From an uncultured Clostridia bacterium (lineage in GTDB: Bacteria; Bacillota; Clostridia; TANB77; CAG-508): a stretch of 51,097 nucleotides of DNA. Shown one piece after another: positions 1 to 8,415 of the stretch (its first letter is position 1; each line of letters opens with the position of its first letter). The translations under genes and the position numbers were made by a program. The stretch is taken from contig CAKPCG010000009.1 of the NCBI GenBank assembly GCA_934141475.1, positions 1 through 51,097 of the forward strand. Reading direction: 5' to 3'. A model generated the notes under the pieces. That model ran no database searches, had not been told where the DNA came from, and saw only the letters and a list, made by a program, of their open reading frames with translations.

Positions 1-1355
1 TACAAACATTCCAATATCAAATAAATTCAATGACAACAACAAATGGACAATCACCATTTTTAAGTGTATGTTTCTACCTTGGAGAAACAAAAGAATATAA
101 AGAAGAGCTTGCAATGATAATAGAAGAATTTTTAAAACAAAGAATTCAAGGAATGAAAAATGAAAAAGGAGTTTATATAACACCAGCATTTCCAAAACTA
201 TTATATGTACTAGAAGAAGACAATACAAAAAGAGATGGCAAATATTGGTATTTAACAGAACTTGCAGCAAAATGTACTGCAAAAAGAATGGTTCCAGATT
301 ATATATCAGAAAAGAAAATGCTAGAATTTAAAATAGATAAAAATGGACAAGGAAATTGTTTCCCTTGTATGGGTTGTAGATCATTCTTAACACCATATGT
401 AGATCCAAAAACAAATAAACCAAAATATTATGGAAGATTCAACCAAGGTGTTGTAACACTTAACTTAGTAGATGTTGCATTATCATCAGAAAAAAATATG
501 GATACATTTTGGAAAATAATAGATAAAAGACTAGAGCTATGCCATAGAGCATTAATGTTAAGACATGAAAGATTAAGTAAAGCAACAAGTGATGTAGCAC
601 CTATTTTATGGCAACATGGAGCTTTAGCAAGACTTCCAAAAGGAGCAAGTATACATGAATTACTTCATGGAGGATATTCAACAATATCACTTGGATATGC
701 AGGACTTTACGAATGTGTAAAATATATGACAGGTCACAGCCATACAGATGGTGGAGCAGGAGAAAAATTTGCAGTGGAAGTAATGCAAAAATTAAATGAT
801 AAATGTAATGAATGGAAAGAAAAAGAAGATATAGATTATAGTGTATATGGAACACCGATAGAAGCTACAACATACAAATTTGCAAAATGTTTAAAAAATA
901 GATTTGGGGTTATAGAAGGAATAACAGACAGAAATTACATAACAAATTCATACCATGTTCCAGTATTTGAAGATATAGATGCTTTTTCAAAATTAAAATT
1001 AGAAAGTAAATTCCAAAAGTTAAGCCCTGGAGGAGCAATTTCATACATAGAAACACCAAATTTACAAAATAACATAGAAGCTGTTTTACAAGTAATAGAA
1101 TTTATATATAATAATATAATGTATGCAGAATTAAATACAAAATCAGATTATTGCCAAAACTGTGGCTATACAGGAGAAATCTTAATAGATGATAACCTAG
1201 AATGGTATTGCCCTAATTGTGGAAATAGAGACCATGACACATTAAATGTTGCAAGACGTACTTGCGGATATATTGGAAGCAATTTCTGGAATAAAGGTAG
1301 AACAGAAGAAATAAAAGAAAGGGTTTTACACCTAGATAATAAAGATGATGAATAA
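1..1355 (+). CDS. nrdD: Anaerobic (class III) ribonucleoside-triphosphate reductase, 5'-truncated by the window edge
   Basis: This gene makes deoxyribonucleotides from ribonucleoside triphosphates by glycyl-radical chemistry under anoxia. The frame is open to the first base, so the ATG at 30 is internal and the true start lies upstream. About 450 C-terminal residues are present. Visible landmarks are a CMGCRSFL motif in the catalytic barrel, a C-terminal zinc site of two CxxC pairs (CQNCG and CPNCG), and the radical loop RRTCGYIGSNFW. The glycine codon after that loop's Cys (1266-1268) should carry the radical. nrdG follows after a 22-base gap, so the two are an operon encoding enzyme and activase. 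The identification is firm. Confidence 0.96.
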   Translation, partial: QTFQYQINSMTTTNGQSPFLSVCFYLGETKEYKEELAMIIEEFLKQRIQGMKNEKGVYITPAFPKLLYVLEEDNTKRDGKYWYLTELAAKCTAKRMVPDYISEKKMLEFKIDKNGQGNCFPCMGCRSFLTPYVDPKTNKPKYYGRFNQGVVTLNLVDVALSSEKNMDTFWKIIDKRLELCHRALMLRHERLSKATSDVAPILWQHGALARLPKGASIHELLHGGYSTISLGYAGLYECVKYMTGHSHTDGGAGEKFAVEVMQKLNDKCNEWKEKEDIDYSVYGTPIEATTYKFAKCLKNRFGVIEGITDRNYITNSYHVPVFEDIDAFSKLKLESKFQKLSPGGAISYIETPNLQNNIEAVLQVIEFIYNNIMYAELNTKSDYCQNCGYTGEILIDDNLEWYCPNCGNRDHDTLNVARRTCGYIGSNFWNKGRTEEIKERVLHLDNKDDE

Positions 1356-1377
1356 ATAAAAAGGAAGAGGGATTTTA

Positions 1378-1866
1378 ATGAGATATAACAAGATAAGAAA
1401 AATGGACATTTCAAATGGACCAGGAGTTAGAGTATCTATATTTATGCAGGGATGTAGCTTTAACTGTAAAAACTGTTTTAATCCAGAAACACATGATTTT
1501 AACGCAGGAAAAGAATTTACAGATGACACAATAAAAAGAGTATTAGAATTATGTGATAATGAAAATGTTGAAGGCTTATCTATTTTAGGAGGAGAACCTA
1601 TGCACCCTAAAAATATTGAGGGAACAACAAAACTTGTTAAAGCTTTTAAAGAAAAGTATCCTGAAAAAAATATTTGGGCATGGTCTGGATATAGTTTTGA
1701 TAAAGATTTAAAAGGCAAAGATGCAATGAAATATATAGATGTACTTGTAGATGGTCAATTTATGGAAGACAAAAAAAATCCTACTTTAGAATGGAAAGGT
1801 TCAAGTAATCAAAGAGTAATTGATGTTAAGGAAAGTAGAAAATGCAATAAAGTTATAACTTTATAA
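1378..1866 (+). CDS. nrdG: Anaerobic ribonucleotide reductase activating protein (radical SAM)
   Basis: This 162-residue radical-SAM enzyme generates the glycyl radical on NrdD. The [4Fe-4S] motif CX3CX2C is visible as GCSFNCKNCFN near residues 25-35, followed by the glycine-rich LGGEPM SAM-binding segment. Its length is typical of NrdG. The start ATG is preceded by an AAGGAAGAGGG Shine-Dalgarno. It lies directly downstream of nrdD, and a terminator hairpin follows, closing the operon. Confidence 0.95.
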   Translation: MRYNKIRKMDISNGPGVRVSIFMQGCSFNCKNCFNPETHDFNAGKEFTDDTIKRVLELCDNENVEGLSILGGEPMHPKNIEGTTKLVKAFKEKYPEKNIWAWSGYSFDKDLKGKDAMKYIDVLVDGQFMEDKKNPTLEWKGSSNQRVIDVKESRKCNKVITL

Positions 1867-1875
1867 AATATAAAT

Positions 1876-1915
1876 TAGCTAGGAATTAAAAAGTATTTTA
1901 TATTCCTAGCTTTTT
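1876..1915 (+). terminator. Intrinsic terminator of nrdDG
   Basis: A 9-bp stem GCTAGGAAT (1878-1886) pairs with ATTCCTAGC (1902-1910), followed by five T residues. It ends the nrdDG operon before the two-component operon. Confidence 0.85.
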
Positions 1916-1965
1916 AATATTAAAAAAATCTTAATAAATTATCTCTTTTTTCTTAATTAGATGTT

Positions 1966-1974
1966 TGATATAAT
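1966..1974 (+). promoter_or_regulatory. Extended -10 promoter for the two-component operon
   Basis: A TGnTATAAT extended -10 element lies at 1966-1974 with no good -35, which suits an extended -10 sigma-A promoter. Transcription would start near 1981, exactly at the inverted repeat below. Confidence 0.55.
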
Positions 1975-1982
1975 AAAGTCAC

Positions 1983-2018
1983 ATCAAAGGAACACCCCTT
2001 TAAAAAAGTTCCTTTGAT
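1983..2018 (+). promoter_or_regulatory. Perfect 11-bp inverted repeat at the 5' end of the two-component mRNA
   Basis: ATCAAAGGAAC (1983-1993) and GTTCCTTTGAT (2008-2018) are perfect reverse complements with a 14-nt loop. The repeat sits between the extended -10 and the ribosome-binding site of the response regulator. It could be a 5' stabilising hairpin, an operator bound by the regulator, or a translational control hairpin. No U-tract follows, so it is unlikely to be a terminator. Confidence 0.6.
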
Positions 2019-2037
2019 GAAGAGAGGAGAAACAATA

Positions 2038-2730
2038 ATGTATAATATATTAATAGTAGATGACGACAAAGAAATAGTTAAGGCAATAGAAATCTACTTA
2101 GAAAGAAAAAAATACGTAATATTTAAAGCATATGATGGCAATGAAGCACTAGAGCAGATAAGAAAAAATGACATAAATTTAATAATATTAGATATAATGA
2201 TGCCAAATAAAGATGGAATTGAGACTTTAACAGAAATAAGAAAAGAAAAAAACATTCCAGTTATATTATTATCTGCTAAGTCAGAAGACATAGATAAAAT
2301 ACATGGTCTAAATATTGGAGCAGATGATTACATAACAAAGCCATTTAATCCACAAGAATTAATAGCAAGAGTCAATGCTTTAATTAGAAGATATACAAAC
2401 TTTGAGGATGAAGAAAAAAGTGGAAAAAATATTATAAAAAATGGTGGATTAGTAATTGATGATGATTTGAAAAAAGTAACTATAGACGGAAAAGAGATAA
2501 AACTTACACCTACAGAATACAATATTTTAATGTTTTTAGCAAAAAATAAAGGAAAAGTATTTTCTATAGAAGAAATTTACCAAAATGTATGGAAAGATGA
2601 ATATTTTATATCTGATAATGTAATTGCTGTACACATAAGACATATAAGAGAAAAAATAGAAATAAATCCTAAAGAACCAAGATATTTAAAAGTTATTTGG
2701 GGAGTAGGATATAAGGTGGAATCTTTATGA
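2038..2730 (+). CDS. OmpR/PhoB-family response regulator (VanR-like)
   Basis: This 230-residue DNA-binding response regulator has an N-terminal receiver domain with acidic pocket DDD at residues 8-10, phospho-acceptor D52 in LDIMMP and conserved K101 in TKPF. The C-terminal half is a winged-helix DNA-binding domain ending VIWGVGYKVE. The ATG at 2038 is preferred over TTG/ATG codons at 2014/2017 because AGAGGAGA stands 8-10 bases before it and the earlier codons lie in a hairpin arm. Its stop overlaps the kinase start (ATGA at 2727), implying translational coupling. The regulated genes are unknown; an envelope-related role is inferred from VanRS-like architecture. Confidence 0.9.
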   Translation: MYNILIVDDDKEIVKAIEIYLERKKYVIFKAYDGNEALEQIRKNDINLIILDIMMPNKDGIETLTEIRKEKNIPVILLSAKSEDIDKIHGLNIGADDYITKPFNPQELIARVNALIRRYTNFEDEEKSGKNIIKNGGLVIDDDLKKVTIDGKEIKLTPTEYNILMFLAKNKGKVFSIEEIYQNVWKDEYFISDNVIAVHIRHIREKIEINPKEPRYLKVIWGVGYKVESL

Positions 2731-4721
2731 AAAATAATATAATATTTAAAATAATATGTTTTATAAGTATACCTATTCTTATAATAGCGGTTGTACTATC
2801 GATGTTTGCAGTTTATGTAAAAAATGGAACAGCTTACGATGAGGATAAATATTATGCTTCAAGGTCATTTTGTACTTATTACATGGAAGATATGTCTGAT
2901 ATATGTGAAGATTTAATATACAAAAACGAAAACTATTTTAATATAAATGATGGAGATAAAACAATTTATGTTACAAGTAAACAAGATTATAATAGTAACG
3001 TAAAAGATCTAAAATATATTGCAATATATAAAAATAAAGCAATAACAAATATTAATACAACTAAAGAATTAAATACGATAGATTCAATAAAAGAATATAT
3101 TGAAAACCTTCAAGGATATAAAAAAGTAAATTTAGTAGATGGATTTATTGAATCAGACAGTGAAGTAATTACGAAAAATGGAACTAATTATTTAGATTAT
3201 TTTATAAAAAAATATTATTCAAAGGAAAAAGATGAAACTATATATTATACAACTAAATATACTGATTTTGAAATATATACAGCATATGAAGAAGGTTTTA
3301 GTAAAAAATCAAAAGAGGTTGCAATTACGGAAATGATAAAAGAATTTCCACCTATTGATAAATGTTGCTATGTTATAATTCCATTAGGTTCTGTAATAAC
3401 AATGTTAATGCTTATATATTTAACTGTTTCTATAGGAGAAAGAGAAAACTTAAATTATTTTGACAAAATTCCATTAGAAATAGTTGGATTTATATCAATT
3501 ACTATTGCAACTATACCATTTATTATATTATCTGAATATTATTACAGTACAGACAATGACTACATTGGAGGAATTAGTATAATAACAACAATTGCACTGA
3601 TTATATATGTAATAGCTTGTATATTTATGATTACAGTTATAAGAAGACTTAAAGCAAAAAAATTCTGGAAAACGACATTAACAGGTAAATTTTTTTATTG
3701 GTTTAAAGATGTATTTTTAAAAAATTTATCATATTCATTAGGAGTTACGGCAAAAGTAATAATTTTAGCTATATTAATTGGATTAAGTATTATAATTATT
3801 AAGAGTATTTTTTTCGGATTTTTAAGAATTGTAGCACTAAGCTTTTTATATGGATATATAGTATATCGTGTAATTAGATTTTTAAAAGAATGTAAAAAAA
3901 TAGAAAAAAGATTAGAAGAAATAAAAGAAGGAAAAAATCAAGAAATGCTTGATACAAGTGAATTTTCTCATGAATTTCAAAATGTTGCAAAATCAATAAA
4001 TAATATATCAGAGGGAATAGAAACAGCTGTGCAAGAAAGAATTAAAAGTGAAAGGCTAAAGGCAGAACTTATAACAAATGTATCTCATGATATAAAAACA
4101 CCTTTAACATCTATAATAAATTATGTAGATTTACTTAAAAATGAAAAGATAGAAAATAAAAAAGCAAAAGAATATATAGAAATTTTAGATAGTAAATCTC
4201 AAAGGTTAAAGAGATTAACAGAAGACTTAATAGAAGCATCTAAAATTCAAACAGGAAATGTAACCTTAAATAAGGAACGAATAAATATTGTTGAGCTTAT
4301 AAAACAAGCATTAGGAGAATTTGAAGACAAATTTAATCAAAAAAAATTAATACCAATAATTGATTGTGGTCAAAAAGAAGTATATATATATGCAGATAGT
4401 AGATATATGTACAGAATTATAGAAAATTTATTTAGTAATGTTTCTAAATATGCCATGGAAAATTCTAGAGTTTATATAGACATTAATGTAAAAAATGATG
4501 AAGCAATAATAGAGGTAAAAAACATTTCAAAGGAAAAATTAAATATATCAGCAGATGAACTTATGCAAAGATTTGTTAGAGGAGAAAGTTCAAGAACTAC
4601 AGAGGGAAGTGGGCTTGGAATCTCAATTGCACAAAACTTAACAAATTTGCAAGGCGGAAATTTTGATTTGATTTTGGATGGAGATTTGTTTAAAATAAAA
4701 ATGAAATTTAAAATATTTTAA
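2727..4721 (+). CDS. Membrane sensor histidine kinase (VanS-like, multi-spanning N-terminus)
   Basis: This 664-residue kinase is the partner of the upstream response regulator. It has TM1 near residues 8-28, then an extracytoplasmic region of about 180 residues, then several more predicted membrane segments up to about residue 370. A HisKA domain carries phospho-acceptor H454 (NVSHDIKTPLTS), and an HATPase domain has the N-box (ENLFSNVSKYA) and G2 box (TEGSGLGISIAQN). A canonical DxGxG G1 box is not visible; the equivalent stretch reads VKNISKEKLNISADEL, as in some VanS-type kinases. It is longer than classical VanS because of the extra membrane segments. The stimulus cannot be read from sequence. 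Confidence 0.9.
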   Translation: MKNNIIFKIICFISIPILIIAVVLSMFAVYVKNGTAYDEDKYYASRSFCTYYMEDMSDICEDLIYKNENYFNINDGDKTIYVTSKQDYNSNVKDLKYIAIYKNKAITNINTTKELNTIDSIKEYIENLQGYKKVNLVDGFIESDSEVITKNGTNYLDYFIKKYYSKEKDETIYYTTKYTDFEIYTAYEEGFSKKSKEVAITEMIKEFPPIDKCCYVIIPLGSVITMLMLIYLTVSIGERENLNYFDKIPLEIVGFISITIATIPFIILSEYYYSTDNDYIGGISIITTIALIIYVIACIFMITVIRRLKAKKFWKTTLTGKFFYWFKDVFLKNLSYSLGVTAKVIILAILIGLSIIIIKSIFFGFLRIVALSFLYGYIVYRVIRFLKECKKIEKRLEEIKEGKNQEMLDTSEFSHEFQNVAKSINNISEGIETAVQERIKSERLKAELITNVSHDIKTPLTSIINYVDLLKNEKIENKKAKEYIEILDSKSQRLKRLTEDLIEASKIQTGNVTLNKERINIVELIKQALGEFEDKFNQKKLIPIIDCGQKEVYIYADSRYMYRIIENLFSNVSKYAMENSRVYIDINVKNDEAIIEVKNISKEKLNISADELMQRFVRGESSRTTEGSGLGISIAQNLTNLQGGNFDLILDGDLFKIKMKFKIF

Positions 4722-4728
4722 TAAAAAG

Positions 4729-4762
4729 AGTATATCATGAAAAAAATGATATACTTTTTTTA
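4729..4762 (+). terminator. Intrinsic terminator after the two-component operon
   Basis: AGTATATCAT (4729-4738) pairs with ATGATATACT (4746-4755), followed by a seven-T run. Confidence 0.85.
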
Positions 4763-4769
4763 TTAAAAC

Positions 4770-4797
4770 TGAAACTTTTTTTAGAAAAAATGCGACT
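4770..4797 (+). promoter_or_regulatory. Probable ECF-sigma promoter (autoregulation)
   Basis: TGAAAC (4770-4775), a T-rich then A-rich 17-bp spacer, and CGACTA (4793-4798) resemble the TGAAAC/CGT-type promoters used by sigma-W-like ECF factors. It sits just upstream of the ECF sigma gene, so autoregulation is the natural inference. No sigma-A type -10 is apparent in this gap. Confidence 0.65.
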
Positions 4798-4823
4798 ATA
4801 AAGTATATAGGAGGAAAGTACTA

Positions 4824-5357
4824 ATGGAAGAAATAAACGAAGAAAGTTGCTTTGAAGAAATATATGAAAAAACATATTCTAGGGTTTTAAAATTTATTAT
4901 TATAAAATGCAACAATTTAGATGATGTAAATGATATTTTACAAGATACATATTTAGAATTATTAAAAATATTAAAGAAAAATAAAAAAATCAATGTAAAT
5001 AATATTGAAAATTATATATTAGGAATAGCAAATAATATAATAAAAAGGCATTATTCAAAAAGTCTTTATAAGTTATTTAAACAGAGAAAAGAAGATGATG
5101 AGGAAGAAATAAATTTTGTGAAAGATGAATTAGATTTAGAAGCGGATTTTATAAATAAGGAAAATGTAAAAAATGTATGGGATTTTGTAAAGAAAAAAGA
5201 TTTACAAACAGCCAAAGCTTTTTATTTATATTTTTCTATGGGTCTAAAAATATCAGAAATATCTAAGGAAATAAATATAAGTGAATCAAACGTTAAAAAT
5301 AAGATTTATAGAACATTAAAGCAAATAAAACAAGAAATAGGAAAGGAGGGAAAATAA
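4824..5357 (+). CDS. ECF-family RNA polymerase sigma factor
   Basis: This 177-residue sigma-70 family factor has region 2 (FEEIYEKTYSRVLKFI through DDVNDILQDTYLELLK) and a C-terminal region 4 helix-turn-helix (KISEISKEINISESNVKNKIYR). No region 3 is present, as usual for ECF factors. The start is set by AGGAGG 8 bases upstream. An ECF-type promoter precedes it, and a membrane protein with an N-terminal cytoplasmic tail follows after 1 base, the standard sigma/anti-sigma arrangement. The target regulon is unknown; envelope stress is likely for this class. Confidence 0.9.
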   Translation: MEEINEESCFEEIYEKTYSRVLKFIIIKCNNLDDVNDILQDTYLELLKILKKNKKINVNNIENYILGIANNIIKRHYSKSLYKLFKQRKEDDEEEINFVKDELDLEADFINKENVKNVWDFVKKKDLQTAKAFYLYFSMGLKISEISKEINISESNVKNKIYRTLKQIKQEIGKEGK

Positions 5358-5358
5358 A

Positions 5359-6562
5359 ATGATTAATAATACATTTAAAAACTATATGCAAAGTGAATTT
5401 AACAAAAATGTTAATTATAAAAAAATAATTATTAAAGAAAGGAAAGTGGTTAAAATGAAAGATTTTAGAAAAAAAATTATTAACATTGCAGCATGTATTG
5501 CTATAATAGTTATTATTGGTACTGTATCACCAAAAATTTATGCTAAAATACAATGGGACATAAAATTTAAAGAATATCAAAATAGAAACTACATAGAAGA
5601 AACAGGAGAAATAAAAGAAAGCAGTGAACCACGGTTATAGTGAACAAGTAACTACAAACTATATTACACAAGATGGAATTAGTGCAAAAATAAATTCAAT
5701 AATGATTACAGATGATAAATTTTGTGCTACTGTAGATTTTAAATTTGATGATAGTATAAATTTAGATTCTGAGAGATTCTCATTTGGTTATGCTGTATAT
5801 GACGAAGACAAAAATGTTTATGCAGTATATACAAGAATGCACCTAGGATCAAACGAAAAATATGACTTATATACACCATTTTTATATAAAGAAATAGGAG
5901 TTAAATACAACAAAAATGATATTTATGCTATACAAATTACAGATAATTGTGGCATTCAAAATGTAAGTGCTAAAGATAGAAATATAACCTCTCAAATTGA
6001 AATAGGTACATCTAAAGAATTTCCTAGAAGCAAAAAAATTTTTATAAGATTATTTGATTTAGGATATTCAATGACACAAGTATCAGAAGAAAATATGATA
6101 AATGCAGAAGACTTTAGTTTATCAAATTCAGAATGGCTTTTTGAATTAAATGTACCAGAAAAATTTTATAATAGAGAAACAACAAATTTAAAATTAAAAA
6201 GCGAAATACCAGGCTTGAAAATTGAAAAGATGACTGTTACTGAAACGGGGCTTGTTGTAAAAGGAACAATAGATGGATTTAGTAAATTTGTAACAGATGG
6301 ATTTAATTTAACAGGTGATGAATGGACAAATGCAAGAAACGAATTATTTAATATAACAGATGAAGATGGAAATATTTATTATGAAAACACATTAGGAACA
6401 GTTCAAAGCATGGATGGATTTAAAATGGAGTTTCCTATTACTAAAAGTATGATTAATAAAAAATTTTTTGCAAATGTAAGTATAAATGGAGTTAAATATA
6501 GTAGTGAAATTGTAGTAGATAGTGATAATTATGTGAACAACAACATTAAAAATATACAATAA
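5359..6562 (+). CDS. Membrane anti-sigma factor/DUF4179-like protein interrupted by a +1 frameshift at CGG 5632
   Basis: The gene reads 91 codons in one frame to GAA CCA CGG TTA TAG (CGG at 5632-5634). A second open frame, +1 relative to the first, then runs about 310 codons to 6562. Skipping the C of CGG gives CCA then GGT TAT and a continuous protein of about 400 residues. That protein has a 35-residue cytoplasmic N-terminus, one TM helix near residues 38-58 (IAACIAIIVIIGT), and a large extracytoplasmic domain beginning ITQDGISAKINSIM, which is reminiscent of DUF4179 anti-sigma proteins. The downstream frame has no stop in over 900 bases, which argues against a decayed pseudogene. Function is inferred from coupling to the ECF gene. 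The frameshift may be recoding, an assembly error or a recent mutation. Confidence 0.7.
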
Positions 6563-6604
6563 AATGTTAGAATTAAAGAAACACAATGTAAAAGCCAATA
6601 AAAG

Positions 6605-6633
6605 TTGCAAAAATGTATATGTTATGATAGTAT
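6605..6633 (+). promoter_or_regulatory. Sigma-A-like promoter of cls
   Basis: TTGCAA (6605-6610) and TAGTAT (6628-6633) are separated by 17 bp, about 40 bases upstream of the cls start. The match is moderate. Confidence 0.45.
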
Positions 6634-6675
6634 AAGTATGAAAAAAATTTTTACCCAAAATAGAAGGTGATAAAA

Positions 6676-8184
6676 ATGAGAAGAGCAATAAAAAGAGGAC
6701 TAATAGTAGCACTAGGAGTAATTATACAAATACTACTATCATTATCTGTATTAATATTTTTTGGACAAAAAATTGCAGTTATTGAGACATTTTATTCAAT
6801 ACTAAGTGTTCTACTTGTACTTGGAATAGTAAAAGAAAGTAAAAGCTTAAGTAAAGATTTACCTTGGATTATAATTATAATGCTTTTTCCTATAGTTGGA
6901 GCTTTGCTTTATATTGTAATAGGTGGAAATCTTAAAAAAAGTAAAGTTTTAAAAGCAATAAAACAAAGCGAAGAAAATGGAGGCAAATATTTTGTTCAAA
7001 ATAAAGACATAAAAAAAGAAATAGAAGAACAAAATAATGGAAAATTAAATTATTTAATGAATTATTTAAACTTTCCTGTAACTAAGAATAATGAAGTAAA
7101 ATATTATTCTTTTGGCGAAAATGCTTTTCCTGATATGATTTCAGAATTAAAAAATGCAAAAAAATTTATATTTTTAGAGTATTTTATAATAAAAACGGGT
7201 AAAATGTGGGATGAAATTTTGAAAATATTAGAAGAAAAGGCAGAACAAGGACTTGACGTAAGATTGATTTATGATGATATGGGATGTATTGCTTTTTTAC
7301 CAACTAATTATCCTAAAAAAATGGAAGAAAAAGGAATAAAATGTGTAGCGTTTAACAAATTAAATCCATTTTTAGGAGTAATAATGAACAATAGAGACCA
7401 CAGGAAAATGATGATTATAGATGGAAAAACTGTATTTTCTGGTGGTATGAATTTAGCAGACGAGTATATAAATTTAGAACATCCATATGGTATATGGAAA
7501 GACAATGGAATTAAAATAAAAGGTGATGCAGTATGGAATTTTACAGTAATGTTTTTAAATATGTGGAACGCATATAAGAAAGAGGATAGCAATTACAATA
7601 TTTTTAAATATGATTTTTCAAAAGAAAATCTTAATAATAAAGGATATGTTGTACCATATTTTGAGACTCCATTAGATAGTGAAATTGTAGGAGAAAATGT
7701 ATATTTAAATATTATAAATCAGGCAACAAAATATTTATACATATTTACGCCATATTTAATAATAGATACAGATATGATAAATTCGCTTATTCTTTCAGCA
7801 AAAAGAGGAGTTGATGTTAGAATTGTTGTTCCAGGAATACCTGATAAAAAAATCGTGTATAGCTTAACTACATCTTATTTTGAAACATTAATAAAAAATG
7901 GAGTAAAAATTTATAAATATACACCAGGCTTTGTACATAGTAAAGTTTTTATATCTGATGATAATATTGCAACTGTAGGAACAATAAATTTGGATTATAG
8001 AAGTTTATATTTACATTTTGAATGTGGAGTTTTTATGCAAGATGTGGAGGTAATAAATGAAGTGAAAAAAGATTTAGTAGAAACTATAGAAAAATCGCAT
8101 TTAGTTAGTAAAAAAGATGCAACACCTAAGTTTTTTAAAGGTGTATGGCAGGCTGTACTTAGACTGTTTGCTCCACTTATGTAA
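6676..8184 (+). CDS. cls: Cardiolipin synthase (phospholipase D family)
   Basis: This enzyme joins two phosphatidylglycerols into cardiolipin at the membrane. The 502-residue protein has two N-terminal TM helices (about residues 7-27 and 34-75 with a short break). It has two HKD motifs: the first at H242 (DHRKMMIIDGKTVFSGGMN) and the second at H421 (VHSKVFISDDNIATVGTIN). The start is ATG 6676, with AGAAGGTG six bases upstream; the GTG at 6667 lies inside that site. The gene appears monocistronic and is followed by a strong terminator. Confidence 0.93.
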   Translation: MRRAIKRGLIVALGVIIQILLSLSVLIFFGQKIAVIETFYSILSVLLVLGIVKESKSLSKDLPWIIIIMLFPIVGALLYIVIGGNLKKSKVLKAIKQSEENGGKYFVQNKDIKKEIEEQNNGKLNYLMNYLNFPVTKNNEVKYYSFGENAFPDMISELKNAKKFIFLEYFIIKTGKMWDEILKILEEKAEQGLDVRLIYDDMGCIAFLPTNYPKKMEEKGIKCVAFNKLNPFLGVIMNNRDHRKMMIIDGKTVFSGGMNLADEYINLEHPYGIWKDNGIKIKGDAVWNFTVMFLNMWNAYKKEDSNYNIFKYDFSKENLNNKGYVVPYFETPLDSEIVGENVYLNIINQATKYLYIFTPYLIIDTDMINSLILSAKRGVDVRIVVPGIPDKKIVYSLTTSYFETLIKNGVKIYKYTPGFVHSKVFISDDNIATVGTINLDYRSLYLHFECGVFMQDVEVINEVKKDLVETIEKSHLVSKKDATPKFFKGVWQAVLRLFAPLM

Positions 8185-8261
8185 AATTAAAAGATGACAA
8201 AAAATGTATTTGTTAAATAAAAAATTAAGGTACAATTAATAAATTTTATAAAATATAAAGA

Positions 8262-8303
8262 AAAAGAGATTTGAGCCAAAGTTTTAACTCAAATCTCTTT
8301 TTT
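8262..8303 (+). terminator. Strong terminator, usable by both strands
   Basis: AAAAGAGATTTGAG (8262-8275) pairs with CTCAAATCTCTTTT (8288-8301), flanked by A and T runs. It ends cls on the plus strand and could also end the minus-strand pnuC cassette. Confidence 0.85.
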
Positions 8304-8355
8304 GGTGGGACTTTTTTATAGCCCCTTTAATTTTAATTACTAAAAAGGTTATACT

Positions 8356-8415
8356 TTAAATTTCCTTACCTTTAAGCCAGGGGTCAAAGCTTCCAATGAA
8401 AATGGCATCACTCAT
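8356..8415 (-). pseudogene. 19-codon N-terminal stub of a nucleotidylyltransferase-like gene
   Basis: Its ATG (8415-8413) overlaps the end of the preceding gene, whose stop is at 8410-8408. It encodes 19 residues, SDAIFIGSFDPWLKGKEI after the Met, then TAA. GSFDP followed by xxxGH is the signature of cytidylyl/adenylyltransferases such as NMN or phosphopantetheine adenylyltransferase; here the stub ends just past it with K in place of the second His. The sequence beyond is non-coding. I read it as the residue of a third cassette gene removed by deletion. The call rests on one motif. Confidence 0.5.

Noticed and set aside
30..1355. ATG at 30 as the nrdD start
   Set aside because: The frame is open to base 1 and there is no ribosome-binding site; NrdD is much longer than 441 residues.
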